Part shown: positions 11,079-20,904 of the stretch, one piece after another
How the letters are laid out: each line of letters starts with the position of its first letter
Position numbering within the stretch: the stretch's first letter is position 1
Source of the DNA: Bettongia penicillata ogilbyi
Taxonomy: Eukaryota; Chordata; Mammalia; Diprotodontia; Potoroidae
NCBI GenBank assembly: GCA_023548195.1
Contig: JAJHZJ010000577.1
Span: 1,704,574-1,768,573 of the forward strand
Direction: 5' to 3'
Length of the DNA: 64,000 bases
Translations under genes and position numbers: made by a program
The notes under the pieces: generated by a model
Seen by the model: the letters and a program-made list of their open reading frames with translations, nothing else
What the model was told of the DNA's origin: nothing
Database searches by the model: none

Positions 11079-11312
11079 GCAGCTAGATGGATAGAGAACA
11101 GAGCCTGGAGTGAGAAAAAAACAGGTTCAAATTCAGTCTCAGACGTTTGCTAGCAAGTCACTTAACTTCTGCCTGCTTCAGTTTCCTTATCTGTAAGATA
11201 AATGTAATAATAGGACCTATCTGCCAGGATTGTTGTGAGGATAAAACGAAATAGGATTTATAAAGCATTTTGCAAATCTTGAGGCACTCTGTAAGTGCTA
11301 GTTATTATTATT
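11079..11312 (+). mobile_element. tRNA-headed SINE, variant tail
   Basis: Head and centre as in family A (CAGCTAGATGGATAGAG, CAAGTCACTTAAC, CAGTTTCCTTATCTGTAAGA) but the 3' half is MIR-like: TTGTTGTGAGGATAAAACGA, AAAGCATTTTGCAAATCTTG and a TTATTATTA end. A similar variant is at 27232-27475. Confidence 0.75.
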
Positions 11313-11903
11313 TAGTGCCTGCTGGACAATTGACAAATGTTTAAGAACAATGATGACCATGACGATGATGATGCTACAGAAGGTTTAAATTCTAGTGCTT
11401 TGAGGTTTAGTGTCTATGTATCTACTTCATATATGACATATGGAGGAGCTCTTAAACTGAGGAAAGCCAATGACACAACAGGGACTTTGGAAATAATAAT
11501 TTTTAAACTTTTGGTTCCTTTTTAATAATGATGGACACATTTTTCTCTACCACCTGGAAAAAATTAGAACTCATAGTAAAAATTAAAACTCATAGTAAAA
11601 AATTCTACATTTAATAAAATAAAGAGCAGGAATGGCACTTTTATTGTTAGACATAATACTCTAATCAAATATTTAACACTTAGAATCTTATTTTCAAAAG
11701 TGTGGCATTTTCTTATTTAATTAATCCTGAGACTTTGTCACATTGGAGATAAATAACATTTTTGGGGGTACAAAATCACATCCTAGAAACTACCTTAGAA
11801 AAGATAATTCTTATCTTTTATTTGGGGCAGTTTCCTCTCTGTAAAAATATTTTGTTCAAAAATCAAATGTATTTAAATCACAGATATTTCTATTTAAAGA
11901 ATT

Positions 11904-12033
11904 CTATTTTATTTTTCTATTAATTTTTCTATATTTTCTATTTTCTATATTTTTATATAGAAAATTTTATATATATTCTATATTATTTTCTATTATTTTC
12001 TATATTTTTCTAATATTTTCTATTAATATCTAT
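11904..12033. repeat. AT-rich TTTTCTATA-type tract between direct repeats
   Basis: Irregular repeats of TATTTTCTAT-like units. The tract is bracketed by two identical 22-nt direct repeats at 11882-11903 and 12034-12055 (AGATATTTC...AAAGAATT). It ends about 170 nt before the acceptor of the exon at 12227. Confidence 0.85.
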
Positions 12034-12226
12034 AGATATTTCTATTTAAAGAATTAAAAAATAATATAAGCCAAATTTAACATCAAAGCTTCTAAATTTA
12101 TAAATTTGAAATTATATAAAACTGTAAATTAGGAGACCTGCTGATTTGGAGAGTCTTATAAAGCTTCTTATAAATGTAATCATGTATTTCTGTTTCAAGT
12201 GTTAGTCCCAATTTTCTTTCCTGCAG

Positions 12227-12268
12227 GAGGAGGTGGAAATCATTTCAATAATTTTGGCAACACTCATG
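12227..12268 (+). CDS. XG: XG exon: Gly/Asn-rich repeat exon 1
   Basis: A 42-nt, phase 1-1 exon following TTTCTTTCCTGCAG and ending at CATG|GTAAAA. With the split glycine it reads GGGGNHFNNFGNTH. It is the first of four short exons that share the plan poly-Gly, aromatic/Asn core, then GN(T)(H/Y)G straddling the donor. Human XG has a comparable stretch (GGGGGGYSSYGNSDNTHG). The region is extracellular and probably flexible. Too short to be found by ORF length; support is the near-consensus splice sites, conserved phase and similarity to the sister exons at 15981 and 16505. Confidence 0.82.
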
Positions 12269-12583
12269 GTAAAAGTATGACTTGGGAAGGCTGGGATGAA
12301 ACAGCATTTTGTAGGACCAACAGCTGAAGTGAGCTGTCTCTTACAAAGAATTAACTCTTTCTCTAGGACCATCCACTGAGTTTGAGGTCTCTTATCTATT
12401 GCTTTTCTGTCTCTGGCAATTAATTGTCTTTGCTAAACTCTTTTGGGTTGATCCTAAAGACTCATGGGCAGGCTTAGCTTAGTAGTTGGCATATCCCTTA
12501 CTTTAGGAATTTTTTTTTGGCTAGAAATTCTGGGCTTCCTCTGAGTAAACTTTCATTAATTTGGTGTTTTTTGTTTCCTGCAG
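12269..12583 (+). other. XG: Short XG intron
   Basis: A 315-nt intron between the first two Gly/Asn-rich exons. It begins GTAAAAGTATG and ends TTTTTTGTTTCCTGCAG. I see no repeat element in it. Its small size fits a local duplication of the neighbouring exons. Confidence 0.7.
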
Positions 12584-12619
12584 GAGGAGGGGGCTATAAC
12601 TCCAATTACAATAACCATG
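12584..12619 (+). CDS. XG: XG exon: Gly/Tyr/Asn-rich repeat exon 2
   Basis: A 36-nt, phase 1-1 exon with a TTTGTTTCCTGCAG acceptor, almost identical to the acceptor of the exon at 12227, and a CATG|GTAAATG donor. With the split glycine it reads GGGGYNSNYNNH. Both exons start GAGGAGG right after the acceptor CTGCAG, which supports tandem duplication. It lacks the GNT element present in the other three copies. Predicted to be part of the flexible extracellular stalk. Confidence 0.78.
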
Positions 12620-13153
12620 GTAAATGCATGATTTAAGAGGGTGCAACTTCTAAAAAAAAAGTTTCTGTTTATATATGAGCTTTTCCTATCAGGGAATGGG
12701 TTTACATTGCATGTCTGAGGGTCCACTATTTTGTTTGCTTTCTCTGTTCATTTCTCCACCATTCACATCTGCACTCTCCAATCATTCTTTCTTTGGTTTG
12801 CCATGATGCTGTAGCACAATGGGTCACATATTTTACAATTAAGTTTAGGTTAGATAGAAGCAAAAAAGTCTTTACCAACACAAAACTACTAGAACTAGTA
12901 AGTTCAGAGATCTTTAGTATGCCCAAGTGATTATAAATATGTTTCAATAAGATATTCATTGAAACTCTGCGGGAAGAAAGTATTTAAACCTCTACTACAG
13001 ACCATATGGCATTCCAGGACTTTGTAGACCAAAAACCCTTTTGGTCCAGAAAAGAAAGCTTTCCTGTTTCTCTTCTTGATAAGCCATTTAATATTACCCT
13101 CTAGATCATGATTTCTACAAAGGGCTTGCTAGGAGGTGTTACTCCCCAAACCC

Positions 13154-13156
<3 letters not shown>

Positions 13157-13196
<40 letters not shown>

Positions 13197-13206
13197 TACA
13201 CACACA

Positions 13207-13237
<31 letters not shown>
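13157..13237. repeat. (CA)n microsatellite, interrupted
   Basis: Two CA runs separated by a short GACATACA and ATGCGCG interruption. Intronic. Confidence 0.95.
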
Positions 13238-13384
13238 TTCTTTAAAATATTTATGCTTGTCATTTAAAAATGAATTAACTCATCCAGTAAGTTTTCTAAT
13301 AAGCCAGTGATTATTTTCTACTAAACTTTCCCCCCAAATTGCTCATAACTATGGATACATGGTAATTTTCTTAAGAAAAGAATT

Positions 13385-13885
13385 GTCCTTCATGATGGGA
13401 AACATTATTCATAGACAGAGGGAGAACTGTTGGATTCTGAATGCAGATTGAGGCAAACTATTTTCTTTTTTTTCTTTTTTACTAATTCATTTGTTTTCAG
13501 TTTTCTATAATGACTTCCATAAGTCTTAGATTTGCTCCCTCTCCCTTCCCCCCTTTTCTCAAGATAGCATGCAATCTTATATGGTTTCTATACATTCTTG
13601 GTAAGCATATTTTCACATTAGTCTTGTGAGCAAACTATTTTCACTTTATTTTTTTTTTCAAGATGTTTTCCTTTTGGTCTGTTTCCTCTTTCATGCCATG
13701 ACTAATATGGAAATATGTTTTACATGATTGCACATGTATAACTTTTATCAAATTACTTGCCATTTTAGGGAGGAAGTAGGGGAAGGAGGGAGAAAAATTT
13801 GGAACTCAAAATTTTTAAAAAATGAATGTGGAAATTATCTTTACATGGAACTGGAAAAAATATTTTCTTGAAAAAATAAAAGAAT
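13385..13885 (+). mobile_element. LINE-1-type 3' end
   Basis: Includes GAATGCAGATTGAGGCAAAC, CCATGACTAATATGGAAATATG, TGATTGCACATGTATAAC, a G-rich GGGGAAGGAGGGAG stretch and GGAACTCAAAATTTTTAAAA, ending A-rich. This order corresponds to the 3' untranslated end of marsupial LINE-1 as I recall it. An unrelated AT-rich or foreign stretch (about 13480-13640) may be inserted. No ORF2 remains. Confidence 0.6.
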
Positions 13886-14487
13886 CATCAGGCTCCTTGA
13901 CATGACCCAAACTTATAAGGTATGCTATTGTCCTTAGAATCAGAATAGGACTGCTACCAGACTATCTTATTATTTATCAACTTTGCCTTGGTTATGAACA
14001 AATAGAGGTGGCAATGGCTTTATAGAACTCCTAGGAACATCTTTCTGAGAAAATGTCTTTTTTTAATTCTAGCTCTGTTGTCAAAAAAGGAGCACACTCC
14101 TTTCCCAGTCCTAGATCATTTGTAAAGGATTTCCATGCATGAGAAAAGTAAACAGCACCAGCCCTAAGATTATGACTAAAAACTTAAATCCCAAAGGCCT
14201 GAATAAATTAGGGTGAGTCAACTGTTCTTGGTAAAAACACGATTCAACTTGGGAAGTGATCAAACTTGTTTCACATTACTAATTTTGACTGTTTCCTCTC
14301 ATCCCCTACGGTGAAGGAGAGAATTTCCTTTTCTCTTCATCTTCCTCCAAGGGCAAACAATTATCTTAAAAGAGGACATGCTCATGCTGAGGAGAAAGGA
14401 GAGAAAGGAGCAAGAATATTATCTCATTTCCCTCATTCTAGTTTTCTTGAGACCGGCTTTTAGTGGCCAGTGTCCTAGCACACTATG

Positions 14488-14650
14488 ATAAGATCATATA
14501 TTTAAAACTGGAAGGGACCTTAGAAGTTATATTGTCTAAAGCCTTCCTTTTCCAGATAAGGAAAATGAAACCCTGGGTGGGGTTAAATAAATTGTCTAAG
14601 TAGCAGAGGTAGGATTTGAATTCAGGTCTTCTGACTCTCAATTCAATGAC
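14488..14650 (+). mobile_element. MIR-like fragment
   Basis: ACTGGAAGGGACCTTAGAAG, CCAGATAAGGAAAATGAAA and GATTTGAATTCAGGTCTTCTGACTC in the MIR order. Confidence 0.65.
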
Positions 14651-15980
14651 ATTTCTTCAGCACCATACTACTTAACAGTTTGATTAAAAAAAAAAATCCC
14701 CTTGTGTCTGAGACAAGCTCTTATAAATAAGCAATTTTCCTCAAAGAACAGTTACCTTTCTGCATTATCAGAGAGAATGTTTTTAAGTAATGGTTACATT
14801 CATTTTTAGATTAAAATAAGTTTTATTGACATGTTTCTTTTAAACCATGACATTTTCTATTAGTAATGATTCACCCCACTCATAACGAAACCCTCTTTTG
14901 TAATAAAAAAAAAACACTTAAGTAAAACCCATAGAGATAGCCCCTGAATGGGACAACATATACTGCATTCCACGTTCCACATTCCCAATCCACATTCCTA
15001 CGTCTGGACAACAGGAAGGTATATTTCATCATCTCCAATCAGATATCTGCCATTAAAATTTAACAAATATTGGCTGTCTTTCAGTGTGGCTTTCATTTAT
15101 TTTGCTATGATCATTGTGTATATTGTTACTCCGATTCTGCTTACATGCTCGTCATACAAGCTTTCCTGTGGTTCTTTGAATTCTTCATGCTACTATATCT
15201 TACGGAAAAGTAAATTTCTGTTTTGTCATATATCATAATTTATTTATTTATCAACTGTTTCAAATTCTGTTCTTTCACAGAAAGCATTACTATGAATATT
15301 TTGGTATATATGTGACTTTTTATAATTAAGTTTCTTGGGGTTTATACCCAAAAGAATATTCTTCTATGTCTAAGTCAAAATATAGGAATAAATTAATGAT
15401 TTTTATTTTTGCATAATTCCTATCTATATTCTAGAACAGTTGGACAAATCCACCAGCAAGGTCCACCAACAATGTATTAGTGTGTCTAGCTTCACATATC
15501 CCTCCAATTATTTTCATTTTTATAATTGTTTTTAGGATTTTTTTAAGTATTAGTCACAAATTTTCTTCCTTATCTTGAATTTTTCTTAAAGGAATTGATA
15601 CAAATATGTGGTATAAATAAATAACTCTCTGAATGAAATTCCTAGTCTTAAGTATTGCAATTTTTCCTCTTAATTCCCATTTAACACTACTTGGACAACT
15701 ATATTTTTCTCATGTTCCTTTAACTAAACAAAAACAAGCCAAACCAAAAATAAACCATATAGAGCTTTCTTGGTGGTTCCAAAGCTGTACCTTAAGATAT
15801 GATTGCTGATATTTTGTTATTTTGTTATGTGAAATTAATTCCTTTTGGAATGAAAATGTACTAATTTTTCAGCTTTTACATCAGGTTGCTTGGGACTGTG
15901 CATGCTGCATGAGCAAGAGAAGAGTTGGTTGCAAAGTCATGCACTCTTTCAATTTAATGGAATATCTTTCTCTCCTACAG

Positions 15981-16025
15981 GACGAGGCAGATATAAACCC
16001 AATTCTCATTATGGAAATACTTATG
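15981..16025 (+). CDS. XG: XG exon: Gly/Tyr/Asn-rich repeat exon 3
   Basis: A 45-nt, phase 1-1 exon between a TTTCTCTCCTACAG acceptor and a TATG|GTAAATC donor. With the split glycine it reads GRGRYKPNSHYGNTY. The C-terminal HYGNT(Y/H)G element aligns with the same element in the exon at 16505, while the N-terminal part has Arg/Lys in place of the Gly run, so this is a diverged copy. Its charged character is unlike the sister exons. Location in the ectodomain follows from its place upstream of the transmembrane exon. Confidence 0.82.
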
Positions 16026-16504
16026 GTAAATCAATTCTTTTGAAATGGTGTTAAAGATTGAATTAAGGAGAGAGATGTGCTGCTAAATTTCTAACAACTA
16101 ACCCTCAGCCCCCCAAAATAGCTCAGGACAAGTTTAATCTGCATTATCATTTTCTCAAGTCTAGACATTCAGCAAAACAACAAATCAAGCCCTGATTTGT
16201 AACCTTTGCTGATTTTCAAAGGAGTAAATGTTTACACTGAAAATTTAGCAGCCGGATCTCATGAGCCAGTTTGAGCTGGCCCCAGCACACCTCTGAAATT
16301 AACACTTTTTCGCAGGCCCTGTGGTAGAATGCATACACTCTTCATTGTTTTTTGTTTTTTATAACTACTGACTAATTAACTTTACATTTTTGTATTTTTT
16401 TGTGTGTTATCATCTGTCATATAATAGTATTTTGGATGTAGTTTAGCTGTAATTAATTTTTTTTACCTAGAGTTCTTTTCTAGTCACATTTTTTCCCCTT
16501 CTAG
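16026..16504 (+). other. XG: Short XG intron
   Basis: A 479-nt intron between repeat exons 3 and 4, ending in a long pyrimidine-rich acceptor (TTTTTTCCCCTTCTAG). No repeat element recognised. Confidence 0.7.
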
Positions 16505-16543
16505 GTGGCGGAGGAGGGTATTCGAATTATGGAAACACACATG
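16505..16543 (+). CDS. XG: XG exon: Gly/Tyr/Asn-rich repeat exon 4
   Basis: A 39-nt, phase 1-1 exon; acceptor CCCCTTCTAG, donor CATG|GTAAATG. With the split glycine it reads GGGGGYSNYGNTH, the copy closest to the human XG GGGGGGYSSYGN...THG segment. It is probably the ancestral form of the four-exon set. It joins in frame to the exon at 17811. Confidence 0.88.
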
Positions 16544-16699
16544 GTAAATGAAAAACTACTTGATTCATTTCTACTGTATAAGGGGAAGAAACTGTCACCA
16601 AGTGTTGGTATGGACAATACAGGTTTATTGCAATGAAAGGGGAATGACATCTATCACTTGAGCCTATCCTATGCACTGGTGCCAAAGGAATTTTCCTTA

Positions 16700-17365
16700 A
16701 GCACACATATGACCTGTGACTCCTCTATTCAATTAATTCTATTAGCTTCCTATTCTCTTGAGGATAAAATATAAAATCACCTGTTTATCTTTTAATTCCT
16801 TATACCATTTATTCCCAACCTACCTTTCTAACTTTGGTGGATAATACTCCTCTTCCATCATTCTAGGATTCCAGTCAATCAAGTCTTTTCAAAGTTCCTC
16901 ATGTGTGGCACTTCATGTCTTGTCTTCTTTCTTTTGTATTCCCTATTCCCATGCTTGAAATGCCCTTCTTCCTTACCTCTATCATCTCCCAGAGTCCTTC
17001 TCTTCCTTTAAAATACAGTTCAGATCCCTTCTACATGAAGCCAATTTTGATATCCAACTTCAAGTGCCCTCCCAAACTACCTTGTATTTAGCGAATATAT
17101 ATGTATATACACACATATGTACACATACATACATATATGCATGCATATGTACATATACACACGCACACACATATATACACCCATGTATGTATGCATGTAT
17201 TAACTTTATGTTTATGCTGTACATAGTGTTATCAGTGCTCATCTCCCCTACTAGAATATAAGATCATTACTAATAAGGAATTGTTTTTTCATTCATGGTC
17301 CTTAAATCCCCAGCACCTAGAAAGTGTCTGACCCAGAATGACACTTAATACTTAGAGCTTGATGA
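16700..17365 (+). mobile_element. L2-type 3' end
   Basis: Pyrimidine-rich sequence ending with the L2 3' landmark (CCAGCACCTAGAAAGTGTCT then TTAATACTTA) in plus orientation. Interrupted by a TATA/CACA simple repeat. No intact RT frame. Confidence 0.55.
17097..17190. repeat. TATATG/CACATA compound simple repeat
   Basis: Alternating purine-pyrimidine tract of TATATG, TACACA and CATG units, which yields open frames on both strands that are not genes. Confidence 0.85.
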
Positions 17366-17810
17366 ACTCCTTTCCTCATTACCTAAATACATATACAGCA
17401 AATCACATCATTGCATGTAGAGCTCAAAGGATTCTTTGAGATCATTTTCCTCATTTTGCAAATGAGGAAACTGAGCGCTGGAAAGTTTAGACTAAGACTA
17501 CTTAATGTCTCTTGATCTCCTGCAAAGACCTTCTCTAAAATCTTGTAGGAGAGAAAAACATATTAAATAGAAGGGCTTTCAAAAGGCCATGTGAGGACAA
17601 CAGGGCTTTAGGGTTTTTTTTTCCTATTCGTCCCCTGTAGTTTTCTATAACTATTTTTTAAAGTAAATTTTTGTCATGTTTTAAAAATAATTCTTGTTTT
17701 GTTCTTTTCAGTGTCACATGGGTAGCTAGAATGTTATTTATAACAAGAGAATTTCCATCATGTTGAACTTAGAAAACCCCGACAACAATCCCGTCTCTTC
17801 TTTATCACAG

Positions 17811-17927
17811 GTGATTCCATAGCTAGAATTGTTTCTCCCATTGTTTCTGTGGTCGTGGTATCACTTGTTGGAGCAGCAACCAGCTATTTTGCTTACAACC
17901 GGAGGAGAAACTGCTGCCGAATAAATG
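17811..17927 (+). CDS. XG: XG exon: transmembrane segment and stop-transfer
   Basis: A 117-nt, phase 1-1 exon encoding 39 codons. It begins GDSIARIVSPIVSVVVV, runs on as SLVGAATSYFAY and ends NRRRNCCRIN before the GTGAGC donor. Human XG has a nearly identical IVSPIVSVVVV hydrophobic segment followed by a basic, Cys-containing stretch, so this exon gives the strongest single identification. It provides one membrane span of about 22 residues with a Gly-Ala small-residue face and a cytoplasmic NRRR stop-transfer cluster. The adjacent CC pair could be palmitoylated; that is inference. The protein would be type I, with its N-terminus outside. Confidence 0.95.
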
Positions 17928-17999
17928 GTGAGCCCCAAACTAGATTTTACAAATTTATGTTACCCTTGGCCCTCACTGCTTCTCGGCAATCCTACTATA

Positions 18000-19100
18000 T
18001 CTCCCTCATCAACTCACTAGTCCTCTCTTCACAATGGCTCTTCCCAACCTTTTCATCCCTCCACAAACCTCCCATGACTCCCTCTCCCAACTCCCTCAGC
18101 AGAGAACTTTGCCCCATATTTTGCAGAAAAAAAATTGAGGCCATTTGCCATAGGCTCCTCCGATTCCCCCTTCTTCATCTCCTGTCATACATATGCCTTC
18201 TGCTACTCTCTCATTCTTCACCATTGTTTCACTTGGAGTGGCCTTACCCCTTACCAAGGCTGACCTCTCTGCTTCTTTAAATAATCCCATTCCATCCCAT
18301 CTCCTCCCACAGATTGCCCCTTCTGTCATCCACATTCTCTCCTCTCCCTTTCTACTGGCCTCTTTCCGACTGCCGAAAAGCATTCCCATGTCTCCCCTAT
18401 CCCCCCAAAAATCCTCACTTGCTCCTTCCATTCCTGACCACTATTGTCCTATTTCTCTTCTGCCCTTTTTTAGCTAAACTTTGTAAAGGCTGTCTACAAT
18501 AGGTACCCCCACTTTCTCTTCTCTCACTCTCTTCTTAAACACCTATAATTTGGCTTCTAACATTAAAATTCCACCAAAGCTACTCTCTCAAAAGTTACTA
18601 ATGTTCTCCTAAGTGTCAAATCCAATGCCCTTTTCTCAATCTCATTCTCTTTGACCTCTTTGCAGGCTTTAACACTGTTGATCACTCTTTCCTCCTTCAT
18701 AGTCTCTTCTCTCTAAGATTTTGGTGCATCACTCTCTCCTAGCTTTCCTACTTATCTGACCACTCCTTTTCTGTCTCCTTTGCTGGATCCTCTTCCAGAT
18801 CATGCCCTCTAACCATAAATGTCCTCAAGGGTTCAGTCCCAGACCCTCTTCTCTTTTTCCCTCCATACTGCTTCATTTGGTGTTCTCATCACCTCCCAAG
18901 GATTTAATTACCATGCACAGATCTACCTTTCCAGTCCAAACCTCTCTTCTGACCTCCAACTGCCTTTCAGACACCTCTGACTTGGTGTTCAGTGGATATC
19001 TGAAACCCACTATGTCCAAAAGAGAACTCACTATCTTTTCTCCTAAACTATTCCTCTTCCCCCCTTCTATCTTCTCTATTATAGTAAAGGATGACACAGG
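18000..19100 (+). pseudogene. L2/CR1-type reverse transcriptase relic
   Basis: The pyrimidine-rich plus strand contains CTCATTCTCTTTGACCTCTT and GCAGGCTTTAACACTGTTGA, which encode LILFDLFAGFNTVDH, the RT motif usually written LLDLSAAFDTVDH in L2/CR1 elements. Downstream come CCTCAAGGGTTCAGTCCC (the PQGSVLGP box, here LKGSVPDP) and a decayed ADD region. Frameshifts and stops are frequent. It starts about 70 nt after the transmembrane exon and continues at 19460 after an inserted inverted SINE pair. Confidence 0.75.
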
Positions 19101-19101
19101 T

Positions 19102-19270
19102 TGTTTCTCCTTGTTCCTCAAAGAGGATCATGACATCTGGAAGGTGATGCCATGACTTGCAAGTAGTTTGTCTCACTTTCACCTCTGGAGACATTTGGAC
19201 CCAGTGACAAGATACAGAACAGAGCAATTGGAAATGATCAGTTAGGAGACCTTGGCCTTTTTCAGCCTGC
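19102..19270 (-). mobile_element. SINE, family B, left arm of inverted pair
   Basis: Plus strand reads CCTCAAAGAGGATCATGACATC, GCCATGACTTGCAAGTAG, CTCACTTTCACCTCTGGAG and CTTGGCCTTTTTCAGCC, the reverse complement of the family B body. The next bases start an opposite copy. Confidence 0.75.
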
Positions 19271-19271
19271 T

Positions 19272-19452
19272 TCTAGGACCATCTCCAATTATCCTTGTCT
19301 CCATCTTGCCACTCTAGACAGCTCTGGAGGAGAAAGTGAGGCTAGTGACTTTGTATAGTCTTCCCTCACTTAAATCCAACTCACTTGCCAGTCATGACAT
19401 CACTTTCCTCAAGTCATTGTCCTCTTTGAGAATGAAGGACGAACCATGACCA
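19272..19452 (+). mobile_element. SINE, family B, right arm of inverted pair
   Basis: CCATCTCCAATTATCCTTGTC, GGAGGAGAAAGTGAGGCTAG, CCAGTCATGACATCACTTTC and CTTTGAGAATGAAGGACGAACC, the body in plus orientation. With 19102-19270 it makes an inverted repeat inside the L2 relic. Confidence 0.78.
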
Positions 19453-19459
19453 CAATGGG

Positions 19460-19860
19460 CAACACTGTTCCCAGGTCCTCAAGCTCACAACCTCTAGGAG
19501 TCCTTCTAGATTCCTCATTACCTCTCACATCGCATATCCAATCTGCTGCCAAGGCCTGTTGATTTCAACATCATTCAAAAATTCCCCCTTCTCTCCTCTG
19601 TCACTGCCACCACTCTAGTGCAGGATCTCATCACCTCATCCCTGGATGATCTTACAAGAGCTTGCTGGTGGGTCTGCTTGCCTGATGTCCCTTCTCACCC
19701 CAGTCCATTTTTAATGTAGCTATTAAAGTGATTTTCCTAAAATGTATATCAGATCATGTCACTCTCTGTCCCTCTCATCCTTCCCCCAATAAACTCTAGT
19801 GACTTCCTCTTGCCTCCAAGAACAAATACAAAATGCTCTGTTGGAAATTAAAAGCTCTAA
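19460..19860 (+). mobile_element. L2-type relic, 3' part
   Basis: CTCACAACCTCTAGGAGTCC, TCTGCTGCCAAGGCCTGTTG, ATCTCATCACCTCATCCCTGG and GATCATGTCACTCTCTGTCC continue the L2 order after the SINE pair, ending with CCAAGAACAAATACAAAATG. Confidence 0.65.
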
Positions 19861-20084
19861 ACTCTCTAGAAGAGTCAGGTTTCTAAAATGTAAAATGGGG
19901 ACCAGAGTTACTATGAGAATCAGATGAGATGATTCAGGTCAAGTACTTGGTAAATTTCAAAAGTATGATACAAATATTGCTTTTATTATTCAGAGTGGGA
20001 AATGAGGTTCAGAATTAAAGTGACACAATTATGGGTAAGTATATTTAGGAAATACACATCAAAATTTGTTGAAAACATAAAAAA

Positions 20085-20420
20085 ATTTAATCTGATGAAC
20101 ATTTATTAAATGCCTACTATGGGACAGGCACTGTGTTAAGTGCTGAAGATGCAAAAAGAGGCCAAAGACAGTCCTTGCCTCAACTCTAAAGGGGGAGATA
20201 ACATGGGATAAATAGGAAATATTTAAAAGAGAGAAAGCACAGGAATTAAGAGGGGTTAGGGAAGGCTTCATGTAGGTTGAGTTTTAGTTAGGATTTAAAG
20301 GAAGACAGGGAGATCAGCAACTGGAGCAGAAGAAGGAGACCATTCCAGGCATGAGGGACAGACTGAGAAAATGCCTGCAGCCAAGAGATGGTTATGCGGC
20401 TAGCTTGTGTAATACCAACT
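20085..20420 (+). mobile_element. Interspersed repeat, family C
   Basis: GAACATTTATTAAATGCCTACTATG, GCTGAAGATGCAAAAAGAGG, GGGAAGGCTTCATGTAGG, AGGATTTAAAGGAAGACAGGG and CCAGGCATGAGGGACAGA; same order as 8437-8916. Confidence 0.65.
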
Positions 20421-20904
20421 TTGGTAAACATTAAAGGCAGAATAGGAACACAGATCTTTCTCACCCTTTTCAGTACTTGCTGAATCTTTGATTTTCAGTG
20501 GTGCAGATCACAAAGTCCTTATCACTCAATGGATGATCTTTAAAAGTTGCTGTGGCCTTAAATTTTGCCACTTTATGCTCAACCTGGCAATGAACTTCCC
20601 TAGTTTACTAGGCCAGGTCTTGGTCCACAGACACACCATAGCCATATTACTAGGTCTAGAATTGAAGGAGGAAAAGTAAAATAAAGCATGCAATTCAAGA
20701 TGAGTAAAATCTTTAATCTTTTAATTTAGATATGTTTTTCTCATCCATAGAATGATTATTATTATTTTTCTACCAGGTTGTTTTGAAATACTGACCTAAC
20801 CTAGAACATGATTCTAAAGATGGAAAGAACTTTGGAAGTGATCTAGTTCAACCTTATACTCCTTATAATCCACCCCTCCATCCTGTACTTGGTGATTCAA
20901 TGAC

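Larger units (their letters stand above)
8398..12226 (+). other. XG: XG intron with nested repeats
   Basis: This 3.8-kb intron holds a fragmented interspersed repeat of the family also seen near 20.1 and 53.6 kb (pieces at about 8437-8916, 10056-10082 and 10556-10990). It is interrupted by an LTR-like element that itself carries a SINE (9218-9558). A further tRNA-headed SINE lies at about 11079-11312, and an AT-rich TTTTCTATA-type tract at 11904-12033 sits just upstream of the next acceptor. The segment 10083-10555 is not assigned to a family. Confidence 0.6.
12620..15980 (+). other. XG: XG intron with CA repeat and LINE-1 3' end
   Basis: A 3.4-kb intron. It contains a CA microsatellite (13157-13237), a LINE-1-type 3' end (about 13385-13885) and a MIR-like piece (about 14488-14650). 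A possible decayed exon relic lies at 13344-13361 (see findings). The rest, 14660-15980, is AT-rich and shows no recognisable family. Confidence 0.65.
16544..17810 (+). other. XG: XG intron with L2 3' end
   Basis: A 1.27-kb intron. Most of 16700-17365 is an L2-type 3' end in plus orientation: it includes the 'cctagaaagtgtctgac' counterpart of the family's 'tagcacagtgcctggcac' landmark. A TATG/CACA-type simple repeat (17097-17190) has expanded inside it. A MIR-like piece follows (about 17405-17500). The acceptor of the transmembrane exon is CTTCTTTATCACAG. Confidence 0.65.

Noticed and set aside
17060..17261. Open frames on both strands around a TATA/CACA repeat
   Set aside because: Composition is dominated by YICTHT-type repeats; simple-sequence artefact. 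The same holds for 34829-35124 and 52522-52723.
17849..18280. A 143-residue open frame as a gene
   Set aside because: It is the transmembrane exon plus accidental read-through into intron and L2 sequence. Kept only as an isoform possibility.
18096..19155. Several open frames of 80-117 residues on both strands
   Set aside because: They lie in the pyrimidine-rich L2 relic; the RT motifs are broken by stops and the minus frames are shadows.
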